NCBI GenBank assembly: GCA_025061865.1
Contig: JANXAA010000052.1
Coordinates: 1-9,672 of the forward strand
Direction of reading: 5' to 3'
Length of the DNA: 9,672 bases
Source of the DNA: Acidobacteriota bacterium
GTDB lineage: Bacteria > Acidobacteriota > HRBIN11
The number at the start of each line of letters is the position of its first letter. The first letter of the stretch is position 1. This document shows positions 1 to 6,545 of the stretch, one piece after another. The notes under the pieces were generated by a model. That model worked only from the letters and a program-made list of their open reading frames with translations. It ran no database searches and was not told the origin of the DNA. A program made the translations under genes and the position numbers.

Positions 1-203
1 TGGAGACCCGCCTCGGCCAGGTTCAAGGCCTTTATGTGATCCTGCTCGTTGACGGCGATGAGGCCTTCCGTGTCACCCTGGAGGACCATCGCGAAGCCCA
101 GGAGCACCAGGACCGTCATGACGAGCATGGTGGCGATGAGGGCATTCCCCCGCCGGCCCGATCCGACCCGTCGAGCAATCCTCGGAAACCGAACGTGACG
201 CAC
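1..203 (-). CDS. pilX: PilX-like minor pilin / pilus assembly protein, N-terminal part
   Basis: Only the first 67 codons are inside the window; the C-terminus lies to the left. The translation has a basic leader, the sequence RRGNALIATM, a hydrophobic helix of about 20 residues, then a segment ending NLAEAGL. That is the typical N-terminus of PilX-type proteins (PilX_N family), inner-membrane minor pilins that help prime type IV pilus or pseudopilus assembly. I chose the GTG at 203 because GGAGG lies 6 bases upstream; an in-frame TAG further upstream closes the frame and no in-frame ATG gives a better start. Prepilin processing would fall after Gly19. The residue after the cleavage site is Asn, and there is no Glu at mature position 5, as is common for PilX but not for major pilins. 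It is last in the fimT-pilV-pilW-pilX order, and a PilY1-like gene would be expected beyond the window edge. Confidence 0.8.
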   Translation of the reverse strand, partial: MRHVRFPRIARRVGSGRRGNALIATMLVMTVLVLLGFAMVLQGDTEGLIAVNEQDHIKALNLAEAGL

Positions 204-370
204 GGATGTCCTCCGCGGCGACGCCGCCGTCACCGGCAGCGCCCAAGCAGGGCGGCGCCCGACATGGATACTGGTGCTCCGACCGACCCTCACCTTGCTA
301 ACCTACGCATCGGTCCGAGGCGACGGCTCGTCTCGCCGTCCCGATACTCTATTTTCCTCTATATATACTA
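204..370. other. Non-coding gap inside the minor-pilin operon
   Basis: This 167-bp spacer lies between the PilW stop and the PilX start, unlike the overlapping or abutting genes upstream. The part next to pilW (about 343-373) is strikingly AT-rich (TATATATA core) in a GC-rich region. At 322-340 a 6-bp inverted repeat (GACGGC/GCCGTC, 7-nt loop) could form a small hairpin, but no T-run follows on the minus strand. I could not fit a convincing -35/-10 pair. Confidence 0.4.
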
Positions 371-1261
371 TTACCTCGGTTCATTCCGGAGCCGGACCTC
401 CGTCCGCAAGCGGATACTCTGGAGGGCCTGCATCGGGCCGGCCCGGTCGGTGGCGACCAGCGTGATCACGATGCGGGCCACGCGGGTCCGCTGAGCCGTA
501 TCTAAGGGCGTCGGCCCTAAGGGGTTCCCCTGGGCATCCAGGTATTGGAAGCTCAGCGCCGAGACGTGGGTCGCCAGGGTCGACCCATCGGGGTTCGCAG
601 GCGGAAAGCCGTCGTCGGGGAGGAAGACCGTCCGGGCCTGCCTATACAGGGTACCGAAGGGGTAATCCGGATTAGGTGCGTACCAGTAGTAAACCTGTTC
701 GACGGTGACGACTTCGCTTCGGGCCGCTTGAAAGACACCGTCGGTCACGCCAGGCGTGATGAAAAGGATATGGCGGAGGGGGTCGACGCCCACGCAGTAG
801 ACCGGTTCCCACCGTTTCCGATTGGCCACGACGAGCAAGGGCCACGCGGAACCCCCGCACCGGGCCGCACTCGCATAATATCGGGCATCCTCGACGTACA
901 GTCGGTCCGTACCCCCACCCGCTGACGTCGCCGACCGGGTCAAGACCGTATGACCGTTATCGATTTCCGCCCGAAAGCCGAGGGCCGTATCCGTCGCATA
1001 AAAGATGGCCGGCGTCCACCGGGCTGCCCCATTGACCTGAAAGCCCGTCGGGATGCCGCACCCGATCATCCGGAAGTCGCGGGTCATCAGCTCCAGGGCG
1101 ATACGGGCGTTATTTTGGATGTTGACCCGACGGTCGTTTCGAAAGCGGAGCCACTGGGATTGGGTCAGGACCGAATAGAGGGCCATGAGCAGGAACAAGA
1201 AGACGACCATCGAGACGAGCATCTCAGCCAGGGTAAAGCCGTCGGCCGAATTCCGTCTCAT
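371..1261 (-). CDS. pilW: PilW-like minor pilin
   Basis: A type IV pilus minor pilin of about 296 residues. It begins MRRNSADG followed by FTLAEMLVSM, a class III prepilin signal: PilD-type peptidase would cut after Gly8, N-methylate Phe, and Glu sits at mature position 5. A roughly 20-residue hydrophobic helix follows (VFLFLLMALYSVL), then a large periplasmic domain with the conserved ALELMTRDFRMIGCG stretch typical of PilW. The ATG at 1261 has GAGG six bases upstream and gives a normal short leader. A GTG at 1285 overlaps the PilV stop (GTGA) and would give a 16-residue leader, so it is a possible alternative. The open frame extends further upstream, but that part lies inside pilV and is not prepilin-like. 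Size and position between pilV and pilX support PilW over a generic pseudopilin. Confidence 0.87.
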   Translation of the reverse strand: MRRNSADGFTLAEMLVSMVVFLFLLMALYSVLTQSQWLRFRNDRRVNIQNNARIALELMTRDFRMIGCGIPTGFQVNGAARWTPAIFYATDTALGFRAEIDNGHTVLTRSATSAGGGTDRLYVEDARYYASAARCGGSAWPLLVVANRKRWEPVYCVGVDPLRHILFITPGVTDGVFQAARSEVVTVEQVYYWYAPNPDYPFGTLYRQARTVFLPDDGFPPANPDGSTLATHVSALSFQYLDAQGNPLGPTPLDTAQRTRVARIVITLVATDRAGPMQALQSIRLRTEVRLRNEPR

Positions 1262-1281
1262 CGACTCCCTCAGGGCCTCTA

Positions 1282-1761
1282 TCACCGGGCCAAGAACGTG
1301 ACGTGCCGCACGAGGACCGCTCCCCGGGGAAGCGGAAGCCGATGGCCGGTGCTGTCGTACCGGACCAGGTAACCGGCCTCGACGACGACCGTCTTCATAT
1401 TCGGTTCGGGCGTGTTCTCCGTGACGACCCACCGGAGGGACCAGTCGGCCGAGAAGCCTGGGACGGGATAATAATACTCCGTGCCGCCGCCGACAGGCGC
1501 TATCGCCGGGTGGATGCCCGGACTCAGGTCCGGATGATCAAAATCCAGACTCCTGATTTGGTCTATCTTCTCGGCCACCAGGTGGTTCAGGACGGACATA
1601 TGCCCGGCCCGAATTCCCATGCGAGTCGCATACACGAACAGGGTCATAAGACCCAAGACCCCGACGATGAGGATCGCCATGGCGACCAGGGCCTCGACTA
1701 GGGAAAAGCCCCGGTGGGAAGCCCGTACCCCCAACGCCTCGGCTTCTCTCGGCCGGCTCAT
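1282..1761 (-). CDS. pilV: PilV-like minor pilin
   Basis: A 159-residue prepilin. The leader (18 residues, ending SHRG) is followed by FSLVEALVAMAILIVGVLGL, an almost canonical prepilin N-terminus with cleavage after Gly18 and Glu at mature position 5. The length and the VGVLGL helix match PilV/GspI-type minor pilins, which form the initiating tip complex with FimT, PilW and PilX. The ATG overlaps the stop of the upstream FimT-like gene as ATGA (1758-1761), showing translational coupling. The stop TGA at 1282 lies 20 bp before the PilW ATG. The rest is a small globular domain with a YYYPVPG segment and few cysteines. GspI of a type II secretion system is the main alternative, but the following PilW and PilX favour a pilus role. 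Confidence 0.87.
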   Translation of the reverse strand: MSRPREAEALGVRASHRGFSLVEALVAMAILIVGVLGLMTLFVYATRMGIRAGHMSVLNHLVAEKIDQIRSLDFDHPDLSPGIHPAIAPVGGGTEYYYPVPGFSADWSLRWVVTENTPEPNMKTVVVEAGYLVRYDSTGHRLPLPRGAVLVRHVTFLAR

Positions 1762-2231
1762 CGCTCCAAGATCTCGACCGCTCCCACCCGACCGATGACG
1801 ATCTCAGCTGAACGGTGCCGGCCCTGCAGAAAGATGCGACCGGCGCCCGAGCCGCCTACCGCCGTCGCTCCACCAAAGGTGTCGAATCGGACCTCGACGA
1901 CGCTCCCCTCCAGAATCCGGACGCCCTCGCCGGCGAACGAAAACCGATAGGCGGGCAAGGGCGTCCAGCCACCTCCGTCCAAGCGTTCGACGACGTATGA
2001 ATTGGGCGACGTCCCATCTGTTTCAGGAAAGATCAGGACTCGATAGGGCGTCTTCTGCTTGACCGCCAAGTACCGGGCCAGGCGCATATGGATTTGCATC
2101 TGACTGGCCGCCGTCCGGAGCTGATAGGTCTGATAGAACCGGACCAGGGCGGGCATGGCGGCCAATAGGAAGAGACTCATCAGGGCCAGGACGACTAGTA
2201 GTTCCAGGGTCGTGAAGCCCCGCCGACCCAC
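1758..2231 (-). CDS. FimT/GspH-like pseudopilin
   Basis: First gene of the minor-pilin cluster. The prepilin signal is GRRG then FTTLELLVVLALMSLFLLAAM, with Glu at mature position 5 and a long hydrophobic helix, followed by a GspH/FimT-type globular part (MQIHMRLARYLAVKQ near mature residue 40, then beta-rich sequence with GRIFLQGRHRSAEIVIGRVG near the end). The start is uncertain. GTG at 2231 has GAGGGA with 6 bases spacing and gives a 5-residue leader. ATG at 2237 abuts that Shine-Dalgarno. TTG at 2249 has GGAGGA only 14 bases upstream. I prefer GTG 2231. The stop overlaps the pilV ATG. FimT in P. aeruginosa-type clusters occupies the same position; a GspH name is equally defensible by domain. 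Confidence 0.83.
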   Translation of the reverse strand: MGRRGFTTLELLVVLALMSLFLLAAMPALVRFYQTYQLRTAASQMQIHMRLARYLAVKQKTPYRVLIFPETDGTSPNSYVVERLDGGGWTPLPAYRFSFAGEGVRILEGSVVEVRFDTFGGATAVGGSGAGRIFLQGRHRSAEIVIGRVGAVEILER

Positions 2232-2282
2232 GGGCATTCCCTCAATCAAGGGATCGCGATCGTTCCTCCAAACCCTCAGCTG

Positions 2283-2310
2283 CCTCTGTTGGACAACCTC
2301 TGTTGGACAA
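2283..2310. repeat. Perfect 14-bp tandem duplication
   Basis: The unit CCTCTGTTGGACAA occurs twice head to tail (2283-2296 and 2297-2310) with no mismatch, followed by a further partial TTGGA. It sits about 50-80 bp upstream of the FimT-like start, within the probable 5' leader of the pilin operon. Confidence 0.9.
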
Positions 2311-2401
2311 TTGGATAGGGTTCCAGGTCAGACGTTAGGGACGGAGATCAGACTGGGCGTAAGGATTGCGCATAGACATTTCTCACCATGGCTCAAGGAA
2401 G

Positions 2402-2430
2402 ATTGAAGTCCTCATTTATTTTAAGTTCAA
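2402..2430 (-). promoter_or_regulatory. Weak promoter candidate for the minor-pilin operon
   Basis: On the minus strand TTGAAC (2430-2425) and TTCAAT (2407-2402) are separated by exactly 17 bases, each matching the sigma-70 consensus at 4 of 6 positions. The patch is AT-rich and lies about 170 bp upstream of the FimT-like start. No better candidate was found in the gap. Confidence 0.25.
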
Positions 2431-2607
2431 CACGTCCTGGGGGTCCATGGTCCGCGGTCTGGAACGGACACGGGTCCCTTCACCCGCTTCTTGCATCCCC
2501 GACGTGCGCGCTTTGGGAGTAGCCCGACGGAGTTTCTTAAACGCCCGCAGTGACGCTGGCGTCCCCTGTCGTCCGAGCGTTACAGGCATGGCGGCGTCAG
2601 GGTCCAT

Positions 2608-2631
2608 CGAGCGCTCGCTGCCATGCGAGCG
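2608..2631. repeat. Nested inverted repeats / hairpin
   Basis: CGCTCGC (2612-2618) and GCGAGCG (2625-2631) form a perfect 7-bp stem with a 6-nt loop. A 10-bp perfect palindrome CGAGCGCTCG spans 2608-2617. A competing longer-range stem pairs GCATGGCGGC (2587-2596) with GCTGCCATGC (2617-2626), with one G-T wobble. No T-run follows on either strand, so a classical terminator is not supported. Confidence 0.6.
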
Positions 2632-2675
2632 TCTGAAAGCACGCCCGTCGGGCCTGCATCCCGGATCCCCCTCCA

Positions 2676-3455
2676 TCAAGGGGAGGCACCTTTAACCGAT
2701 GGGGCGGCCGAACCCTCTAAAGCCTTCAGGGTTTCATAGGCCTTTTGCATGACTTCATGCAGGCGGGCGACGATGCCGGGGAGGGCCTCCGGTGGGGCCG
2801 TCTCCAGGCGGACGGGCGGGAGCCACCGAACGCGGACAGTGACCGAGGGCCGTTGAAGCCATCGCCAGGCATGCCGATGGAGGGCTTCATTGGTTGCCCA
2901 GTGGACGTCTGGCAAGGGCGTATAACGGAGGACGACCGGATAAACCGGCAGGCCCGTGGCGCTGGCCAGGGTGAACAATCCCCGTCGGAAGGGCATGAGA
3001 CCGTCGTGGTCCGAAATCCGGCCTTCGGGGAAGAAGACGACCCACAGGCCGGCCTGGGCCCGGCGGCGGAGCGCCTCGACCTGACGTCGGATCGTCAGGG
3101 CACTCCCTCGATGGACGAAGACAGTCCCGCCATACCAGGCCAAAAAGCCGATGAACGGCCAGCGTCGGATCTCGGCTTTGGCCGCAAACACACAGGGCGC
3201 TATGGCCCCCAGTACGCATACGTCCAGATAACTAAGGTGGTTGCTGACGATGATCCCGGGCGCCGTCGCCGGCGGCGGGTCCCCCTCGAAGACAGGGCGG
3301 ACACCCCACAGACGCAAAAGGCCGCGGAACCACCGTTGGGCCCACCGGGCCCGGCGCCGGAGCCGATGGGGCCCTATGAGCGTGACCAGGGAGGCCAGAA
3401 ACGCAAGGCTTGTCCACAAAACCGTCGCTACGGTACGCCAGACGATTCGCAGCAT
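2676..3455 (-). CDS. plsC: 1-acyl-sn-glycerol-3-phosphate acyltransferase (PlsC family)
   Basis: Transfers an acyl chain to lysophosphatidic acid (or a related lysolipid) to make phosphatidic acid at the inner membrane. About 259 residues, normal for the family. An N-terminal hydrophobic segment (about 10-30) is followed by the four acyltransferase blocks: NHLSYLD (catalytic His73 and Asp78, the HX4D motif), the GGTVFVHRG block (about 110-118), FPEGR (142-146) with the downstream FRRGLF, and LPVYPVVL (about 169-176). ATG at 3455 is preferred; a TTG two codons upstream is possible, and neither has a strong Shine-Dalgarno. It lies 90 bp downstream of the kamA-like gene on the same strand, so co-transcription is likely. 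Exact acyl acceptor is not determined; ornithine- or hemolysin-type acyltransferases share these motifs. Confidence 0.88.
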   Translation of the reverse strand: MLRIVWRTVATVLWTSLAFLASLVTLIGPHRLRRRARWAQRWFRGLLRLWGVRPVFEGDPPPATAPGIIVSNHLSYLDVCVLGAIAPCVFAAKAEIRRWPFIGFLAWYGGTVFVHRGSALTIRRQVEALRRRAQAGLWVVFFPEGRISDHDGLMPFRRGLFTLASATGLPVYPVVLRYTPLPDVHWATNEALHRHAWRWLQRPSVTVRVRWLPPVRLETAPPEALPGIVARLHEVMQKAYETLKALEGSAAPSVKGASP

Positions 3456-3481
3456 AGACAAGGATGCCCCACGGAGGCGTC

Positions 3482-3536
3482 AGGTCTCAGGGGGCGCCGC
3501 CCAGCGCTAAGACCCGGTACCCGAGACCTGAGACCT
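3482..3536. repeat. Heptamer array with 10-bp inverted repeat between kamA and plsC
   Basis: Positions 3509-3536 are four heptamers in register: AAGACCC, GGTACCC, GAGACCT, GAGACCT. The complement of the last part appears at 3482-3491 (AGGTCTCAGG), giving a perfect 10-bp inverted repeat with CCTGAGACCT at 3527-3536 and 35 bp between the arms. The same heptamer family recurs at 4927-4947, 5052-5079 and 8319-8339. Confidence 0.75.
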
Positions 3537-3545
3537 CATTTCGCA

Positions 3546-4775
3546 TCATGCATCGTCCGAAGCGTCCAGGCGCCGAGTCTCGTTACTCGTGGGTTGGACG
3601 CCGTATGCAAAGAGTTCGCCCCGATGATTCCGGAAGACCCAGACGTCCGGCCTGACGGCAACCCGGTAGTCGGGTAAGAGGGGGACCTTCCCACCGCCGT
3701 CCGGGAGGTCTACCACGTAAGTCGGAATCGCAAGACCCGAAATGTGACCCCGCAAGCCTTCCATGATCTCTAAACCGCGGCCCAAAGACACCCGGAAATG
3801 ATGCGTCCCCCGGACGGGGTCCGTATGGTGCAGGTAGTAGGGCTTCACGCAGGCCCGGACCAGGGCCCGATGGAGGGCCCGTTGAGTCTCGACGTCGTCG
3901 TTGATCCCCCGCAAGAGGACGGCCTGATTGAGGACGGGGACACCGACCCGAAGGAGCATTTGGACGGTCGCATGGGTCTCCGGCGTGACTTCTCGGGGGT
4001 GGTTGAACTGCGTAAGGCACCAGATGGGCCCGTAGCGGTCCAGGACGGCCAGGAGCGACGGGTCCCAGACCCGCATGGGAAGTGTCACGGGGACCCGCGT
4101 GCCCAAGCGGATGATCTCCACATGAGGAATCGAACGCAGGGCCCGCAAGAGACGGGCCAAGACAGACGTCGGCAGGACGAGGGGGTCGCCGCCCGAGAGG
4201 ATCACGTCCCGGACTTCTGGATGACGGCGGATGTAATCCACGGCCGTCTCCAGGTGCCGCACCGCCGTCGCCACGCCAGGCCGCCCCAGGATACGCTTCC
4301 GGAAGCAATGCCGGCAAAAGGTGGAGCACATATTGGAGACGATCAGGAGGACTCTGTCTGTGTATCGATGGATAAGACCCGGGACGACCTCGAGACGACG
4401 CTCGCCCAGGGGGTCCGGAGAAAGGTCCGTCAGACCGGCGACTTCTTCTAAGTCCGGAACGGCCTGCCGCCGGATGGGGTCGGCCGGGTCGTCGGGGTCC
4501 ATCAGGCTCGCATAATAGGGCGATACGACGACCGGATACACGACAGCGACCGAACGAAGGCTTTCAGCTACGTCGGGTCGGAGCCGTCCAAGCTGTTCCA
4601 AGTCTACCGTCGTGCGGATCAAATGGCGCCATTGCCAGCGCCAGTCGTACCAGCACTGCCGGGATACGTTCGACCAGGCCGAGACCCGGCGCCATGGGGC
4701 GTGGTCGGCGGGAATCCACCGTCGGAGACACCGTCGGACGAGTCGGTCATACCCTGTTTGTCGGGCGACCCGCAT
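3546..4775 (-). CDS. kamA: KamA-family radical SAM aminomutase (lysine 2,3-aminomutase-like)
   Basis: PLP- and SAM-dependent enzyme that moves the alpha-amino group of lysine to the beta position through a 5'-deoxyadenosyl radical. Visible parts, numbered from ATG 4775 (409 residues): WYDWRWQWR near 42-50; the SPYYASLMDPDDP block; the CX3CX2C cluster Cys150, Cys154, Cys157 in NMCSTFCRHCF that binds the [4Fe-4S] centre; SGGDPL (194-199); QFNHPREVTPE; and the active-site set Asp319, Asp356, Lys363. The spacing of these three (37 and 7) equals that of Asp293, Asp330 and PLP-binding Lys337 in the clostridial enzyme, which argues for lysine as substrate. The Cys-rich C-terminal extension of clostridial KamA is absent. 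A longer TTG start at 4805 is possible, but ATG 4775 has GGGGAAG just upstream. EF-P lysine aminomutase (EpmB) is the alternative; no efp gene is nearby. Confidence 0.88.
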   Translation of the reverse strand: MRVARQTGYDRLVRRCLRRWIPADHAPWRRVSAWSNVSRQCWYDWRWQWRHLIRTTVDLEQLGRLRPDVAESLRSVAVVYPVVVSPYYASLMDPDDPADPIRRQAVPDLEEVAGLTDLSPDPLGERRLEVVPGLIHRYTDRVLLIVSNMCSTFCRHCFRKRILGRPGVATAVRHLETAVDYIRRHPEVRDVILSGGDPLVLPTSVLARLLRALRSIPHVEIIRLGTRVPVTLPMRVWDPSLLAVLDRYGPIWCLTQFNHPREVTPETHATVQMLLRVGVPVLNQAVLLRGINDDVETQRALHRALVRACVKPYYLHHTDPVRGTHHFRVSLGRGLEIMEGLRGHISGLAIPTYVVDLPDGGGKVPLLPDYRVAVRPDVWVFRNHRGELFAYGVQPTSNETRRLDASDDA

Positions 4776-4926
4776 GGGACTTCCCCAGGATGGGAAGTAG
4801 GGCAATCGGGCAGGCGGGGGACCGTGAGTGGCGAACGGGGATGCAAGGCGCCAGACCCTTGGAAAGACCTAACCCCATCCTGCACGCCTGTCTCGTAGCC
4901 CGTTCGGACCTCCCGTCCCCTTGGCC

Positions 4927-4947
4927 AGGACCCGGGACCTGAGACCT
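4927..4947. repeat. Heptamer array (3 units)
   Basis: AGGACCC, GGGACCT, GAGACCT in exact 7-bp register, just upstream of the rplY promoter -35 box (15 bp apart). Same family as at 3509-3536, 5052-5079 and 8319-8339. Confidence 0.75.
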
Positions 4948-4961
4948 CAGCGGTCGTCCCA

Positions 4962-4990
4962 TTGCCCGATCCCTCACCCCGAATTATAAT
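4962..4990 (+). promoter_or_regulatory. Sigma-70 type promoter of rplY-pth
   Basis: -35 TTGCCC (4962-4967), a 17-bp spacer, and a perfect -10 TATAAT (4985-4990) in a short AT-rich island. Transcription would begin near 4997, giving a leader of about 100 nt that contains the second heptamer array and the rplY ribosome site. Confidence 0.8.
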
Positions 4991-5051
4991 ACAGGCTACC
5001 CGGCGGGAATCCCAGACGGCCGGTGACTCCTATCGGCCTGCGCCGCAACCT

Positions 5052-5079
5052 GGTACCCGACCCTCGGGACCCGGGACCT
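5052..5079. repeat. Heptamer array (4 units) in the rplY leader
   Basis: GGTACCC, GACCCTC, GGGACCC, GGGACCT in register, ending 6 bp before the rplY Shine-Dalgarno. It should lie in the transcribed leader. It contains short self-complementary pieces (GGTACC, CCCGGG) but no long stem. Confidence 0.65.
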
Positions 5080-5097
5080 ACTTTCGGAGGTCACTCC

Positions 5098-5748
5098 ATG
5101 CCCCAGACGATGATGATACCGGTTCAAGTTCGTGAGAAGGTCGGCAAGGAAGTCGCCCGCAAGATCCGTCAGCAGGGCTGCATTCCTGGCATCGTGTATG
5201 GCCCGGGCCGCTCGCCGGTGCCCATCAAACTGGATCCCCGGCCCGTCGTGCATCTGCTGGAACAGGGGACAGCCGAGAATACGTTGTTGGAGCTTCGGAC
5301 TGACGACAACCAGCGTTGGCTCTGCCTGCTGAAAGACTACCAGCTCGACCCCGTCCGGGACACCCTCCTACACGCCGACTTCTATGCCGTCCAGGCCGAC
5401 GTCGTCCTGACCCTGCGGGTCCCTATCCGCTTGGTCGGCGAGCCCGCAGCCCTGAAGGCCGGTGGCGTCCTCCAGTTCCTGGTTCGCGAAATCGAGGTCG
5501 AGTGCCTCCCGAAGGACATCCCGGACGTCATCGAAGTTGACATCTCGGCCCTCGACTGGAACGACTTCATCCAGGTTCGAGACCTGAAGCTCCCCCCCGG
5601 CGTCCGGGCCGTCGAGGACCCCGATGAGGTCATCGTGACCCTTACGGCCGCCGAGGAGTACGTCGAGGAGGCTGTTGCATCGACCCTGGCGGAGGCACCG
5701 GAACCTGAGGTCATCAGACGGGGGAAGACGGAAGAAGAGGAAGAGTAG
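5098..5748 (+). CDS. rplY: Large ribosomal subunit protein L25/CTC (bL25, TL5 type)
   Basis: Binds 5S rRNA on the 50S subunit. The 216-residue product is the long, two-domain CTC/TL5 form. The N-terminal 5S-binding barrel (about 5-95) contains ARKIRQQGCIPGIVYGPG and ends in FYAVQADVVLTLRVPIRL. The C-terminal beta domain (about 100-185) has AGGVLQFLVREIEVECLP, then DIPDVIEVDISAL and LKLPPGVRAVEDPDEVIVTL, all characteristic. The tail is acidic, ending in five Glu. The ATG at 5098 has GGAGG 7 bases upstream. The frame is open 25 codons further up, but that part is the heptamer-bearing leader. pth follows after 3 bp, a pairing seen in many bacteria, and both should be read from the promoter at 4962. 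Confidence 0.95.
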   Translation: MPQTMMIPVQVREKVGKEVARKIRQQGCIPGIVYGPGRSPVPIKLDPRPVVHLLEQGTAENTLLELRTDDNQRWLCLLKDYQLDPVRDTLLHADFYAVQADVVLTLRVPIRLVGEPAALKAGGVLQFLVREIEVECLPKDIPDVIEVDISALDWNDFIQVRDLKLPPGVRAVEDPDEVIVTLTAAEEYVEEAVASTLAEAPEPEVIRRGKTEEEEE

Positions 5749-5751
5749 CCC

Positions 5752-6333
5752 GTGGGGGTCTCGCCGTTCTTACGGGCTGTCGTGGGACTGGGGAACCCGG
5801 GCGAAGCTTATGCCCGGACTCGCCATAACATCGGCTTCCTGCTAGTCGACCGCATCCGTCGGGAAGCCCAGGTCCAGAAGAAGCGGACTCTCGAAGGGGT
5901 CGTGCAGGTCCTCGCCGTCCGGTGGGCAGATTGGGACCTCTACCTGATCAAGCCCCTGACCTACATGAATCTAAGCGGTCTGGGTGTCCGGCAAGCCCAG
6001 GCCCGATACGGCTGGAAACCGGATGAGCTTCTGATCGTCTACGACGACGTGGACCTCCCCCTGGGCCGCCTCCGCCTGCGGACAGCGGGGAGCGCCGGAG
6101 GCCACAAGGGCATGGCGTCTGTCCTCGCCGCCTTGGGCACCGATCGGGTCCCCCGTCTCCGGATGGGCATCGGCGTGAACCCTAAGCCGACCGACCTGGT
6201 GGCCTTCGTGCTGGCCCCCTTTACGGCCGACGAATGGCCCGTCGTAGAAGAAATCCTGGACCGGGCCGCAGAGGTCGTCCGCCGTATCTTAGCGGAGGGC
6301 TTTCAGAAGGCTATGAATTGGGCGAATCAATAG
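5752..6333 (+). CDS. pth: Peptidyl-tRNA hydrolase
   Basis: Hydrolyses the ester bond of peptidyl-tRNAs released from stalled ribosomes, recycling tRNA in the cytoplasm. 193 residues, the usual length. Motifs in order: VVGLGNPG with Asn15, the catalytic base His25 in RTRHNIGF, PLTYMNLSG (Asn73), YDDVDLPLG (Asp98/Asp99), and GSAGGHKGMASV (113-124). The last block normally reads GGHNG in E. coli-type enzymes; Lys119 replaces that Asn. Translation starts at GTG, 3 bp after the rplY stop, with the purine-rich end of rplY (GAGGAAGAG) serving as ribosome site, so the two genes are coupled. The final codons CAA TAG run into an octamer repeat array. Confidence 0.96.
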   Translation: MGVSPFLRAVVGLGNPGEAYARTRHNIGFLLVDRIRREAQVQKKRTLEGVVQVLAVRWADWDLYLIKPLTYMNLSGLGVRQAQARYGWKPDELLIVYDDVDLPLGRLRLRTAGSAGGHKGMASVLAALGTDRVPRLRMGIGVNPKPTDLVAFVLAPFTADEWPVVEEILDRAAEVVRRILAEGFQKAMNWANQ

Positions 6334-6334
6334 G

Positions 6335-6366
6335 CAGGTCGGCAGACAGGGAGATGAGGAAATGGG
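6335..6366 (+). repeat. Octamer array (4 units) immediately after pth
   Basis: CAGGTCGG, CAGACAGG, GAGATGAG, GAAATGGG in 8-bp register; the preceding TCAATAGG, which includes the pth stop codon, resembles another unit. Consensus about CARGTNGG, shared with 9367-9430 and, on the opposite strand, 6546-6593. Confidence 0.75.
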
Positions 6367-6545
6367 GAAGCGCAGGCCTGTCCTTCGGAGGAAATGAAGA
6401 TGTGGAAACACCAGCGGTCATGGCATTGGTTCCGCATGGAAACCCCGCTCGGCATGGCGCACCTCCACGAGGAAACGTCTCCAAAAGTCCCTGGAGCCTT
6501 AAGGGAAATGGTCTTTCTACGGGTCACCGTGAATCTTTCCCCAGC

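Larger units (their letters stand above)
2250..2675. other. 426-bp non-coding stretch between plsC and the pilin operon
   Basis: I find no convincing gene here. It holds a perfect 14-bp tandem duplication (2283-2310), a weak minus-strand promoter candidate (2402-2430) and a block of nested inverted repeats (about 2548-2660). The short frames on both strands (2416-2679 minus, 2366-2695 plus) are Arg/Pro/Ser-rich, show no recognisable motif and have no good ribosome site. Confidence 0.55.
4776..5097. other. Divergent intergenic region between kamA and rplY
   Basis: This 322-bp gap separates the leftward kamA-like gene from rightward rplY. It carries two heptamer arrays and the rplY promoter. 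The first 150 bp (4776-4926) hold short frames on both strands but none with motif or ribosome site, and I found no clear promoter for kamA there. Confidence 0.5.

Noticed and set aside
36..494. 152-codon plus-strand frame over pilX, the gap and the end of pilW
   Set aside because: Basic, His/Arg/Pro-rich low-complexity translation with no motif; the minus strand has clear pilin genes here.
2366..2695. 109-codon plus-strand frame (and 87-codon minus-strand frame 2416-2679) in the plsC-pilin gap
   Set aside because: No motif, biased residues and no good ribosome site; the region is full of inverted repeats, which fits non-coding DNA better.
2745..3677. 310-codon plus-strand frame opposite plsC
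   Set aside because: Long only because of high GC; the opposite strand carries all four acyltransferase blocks.
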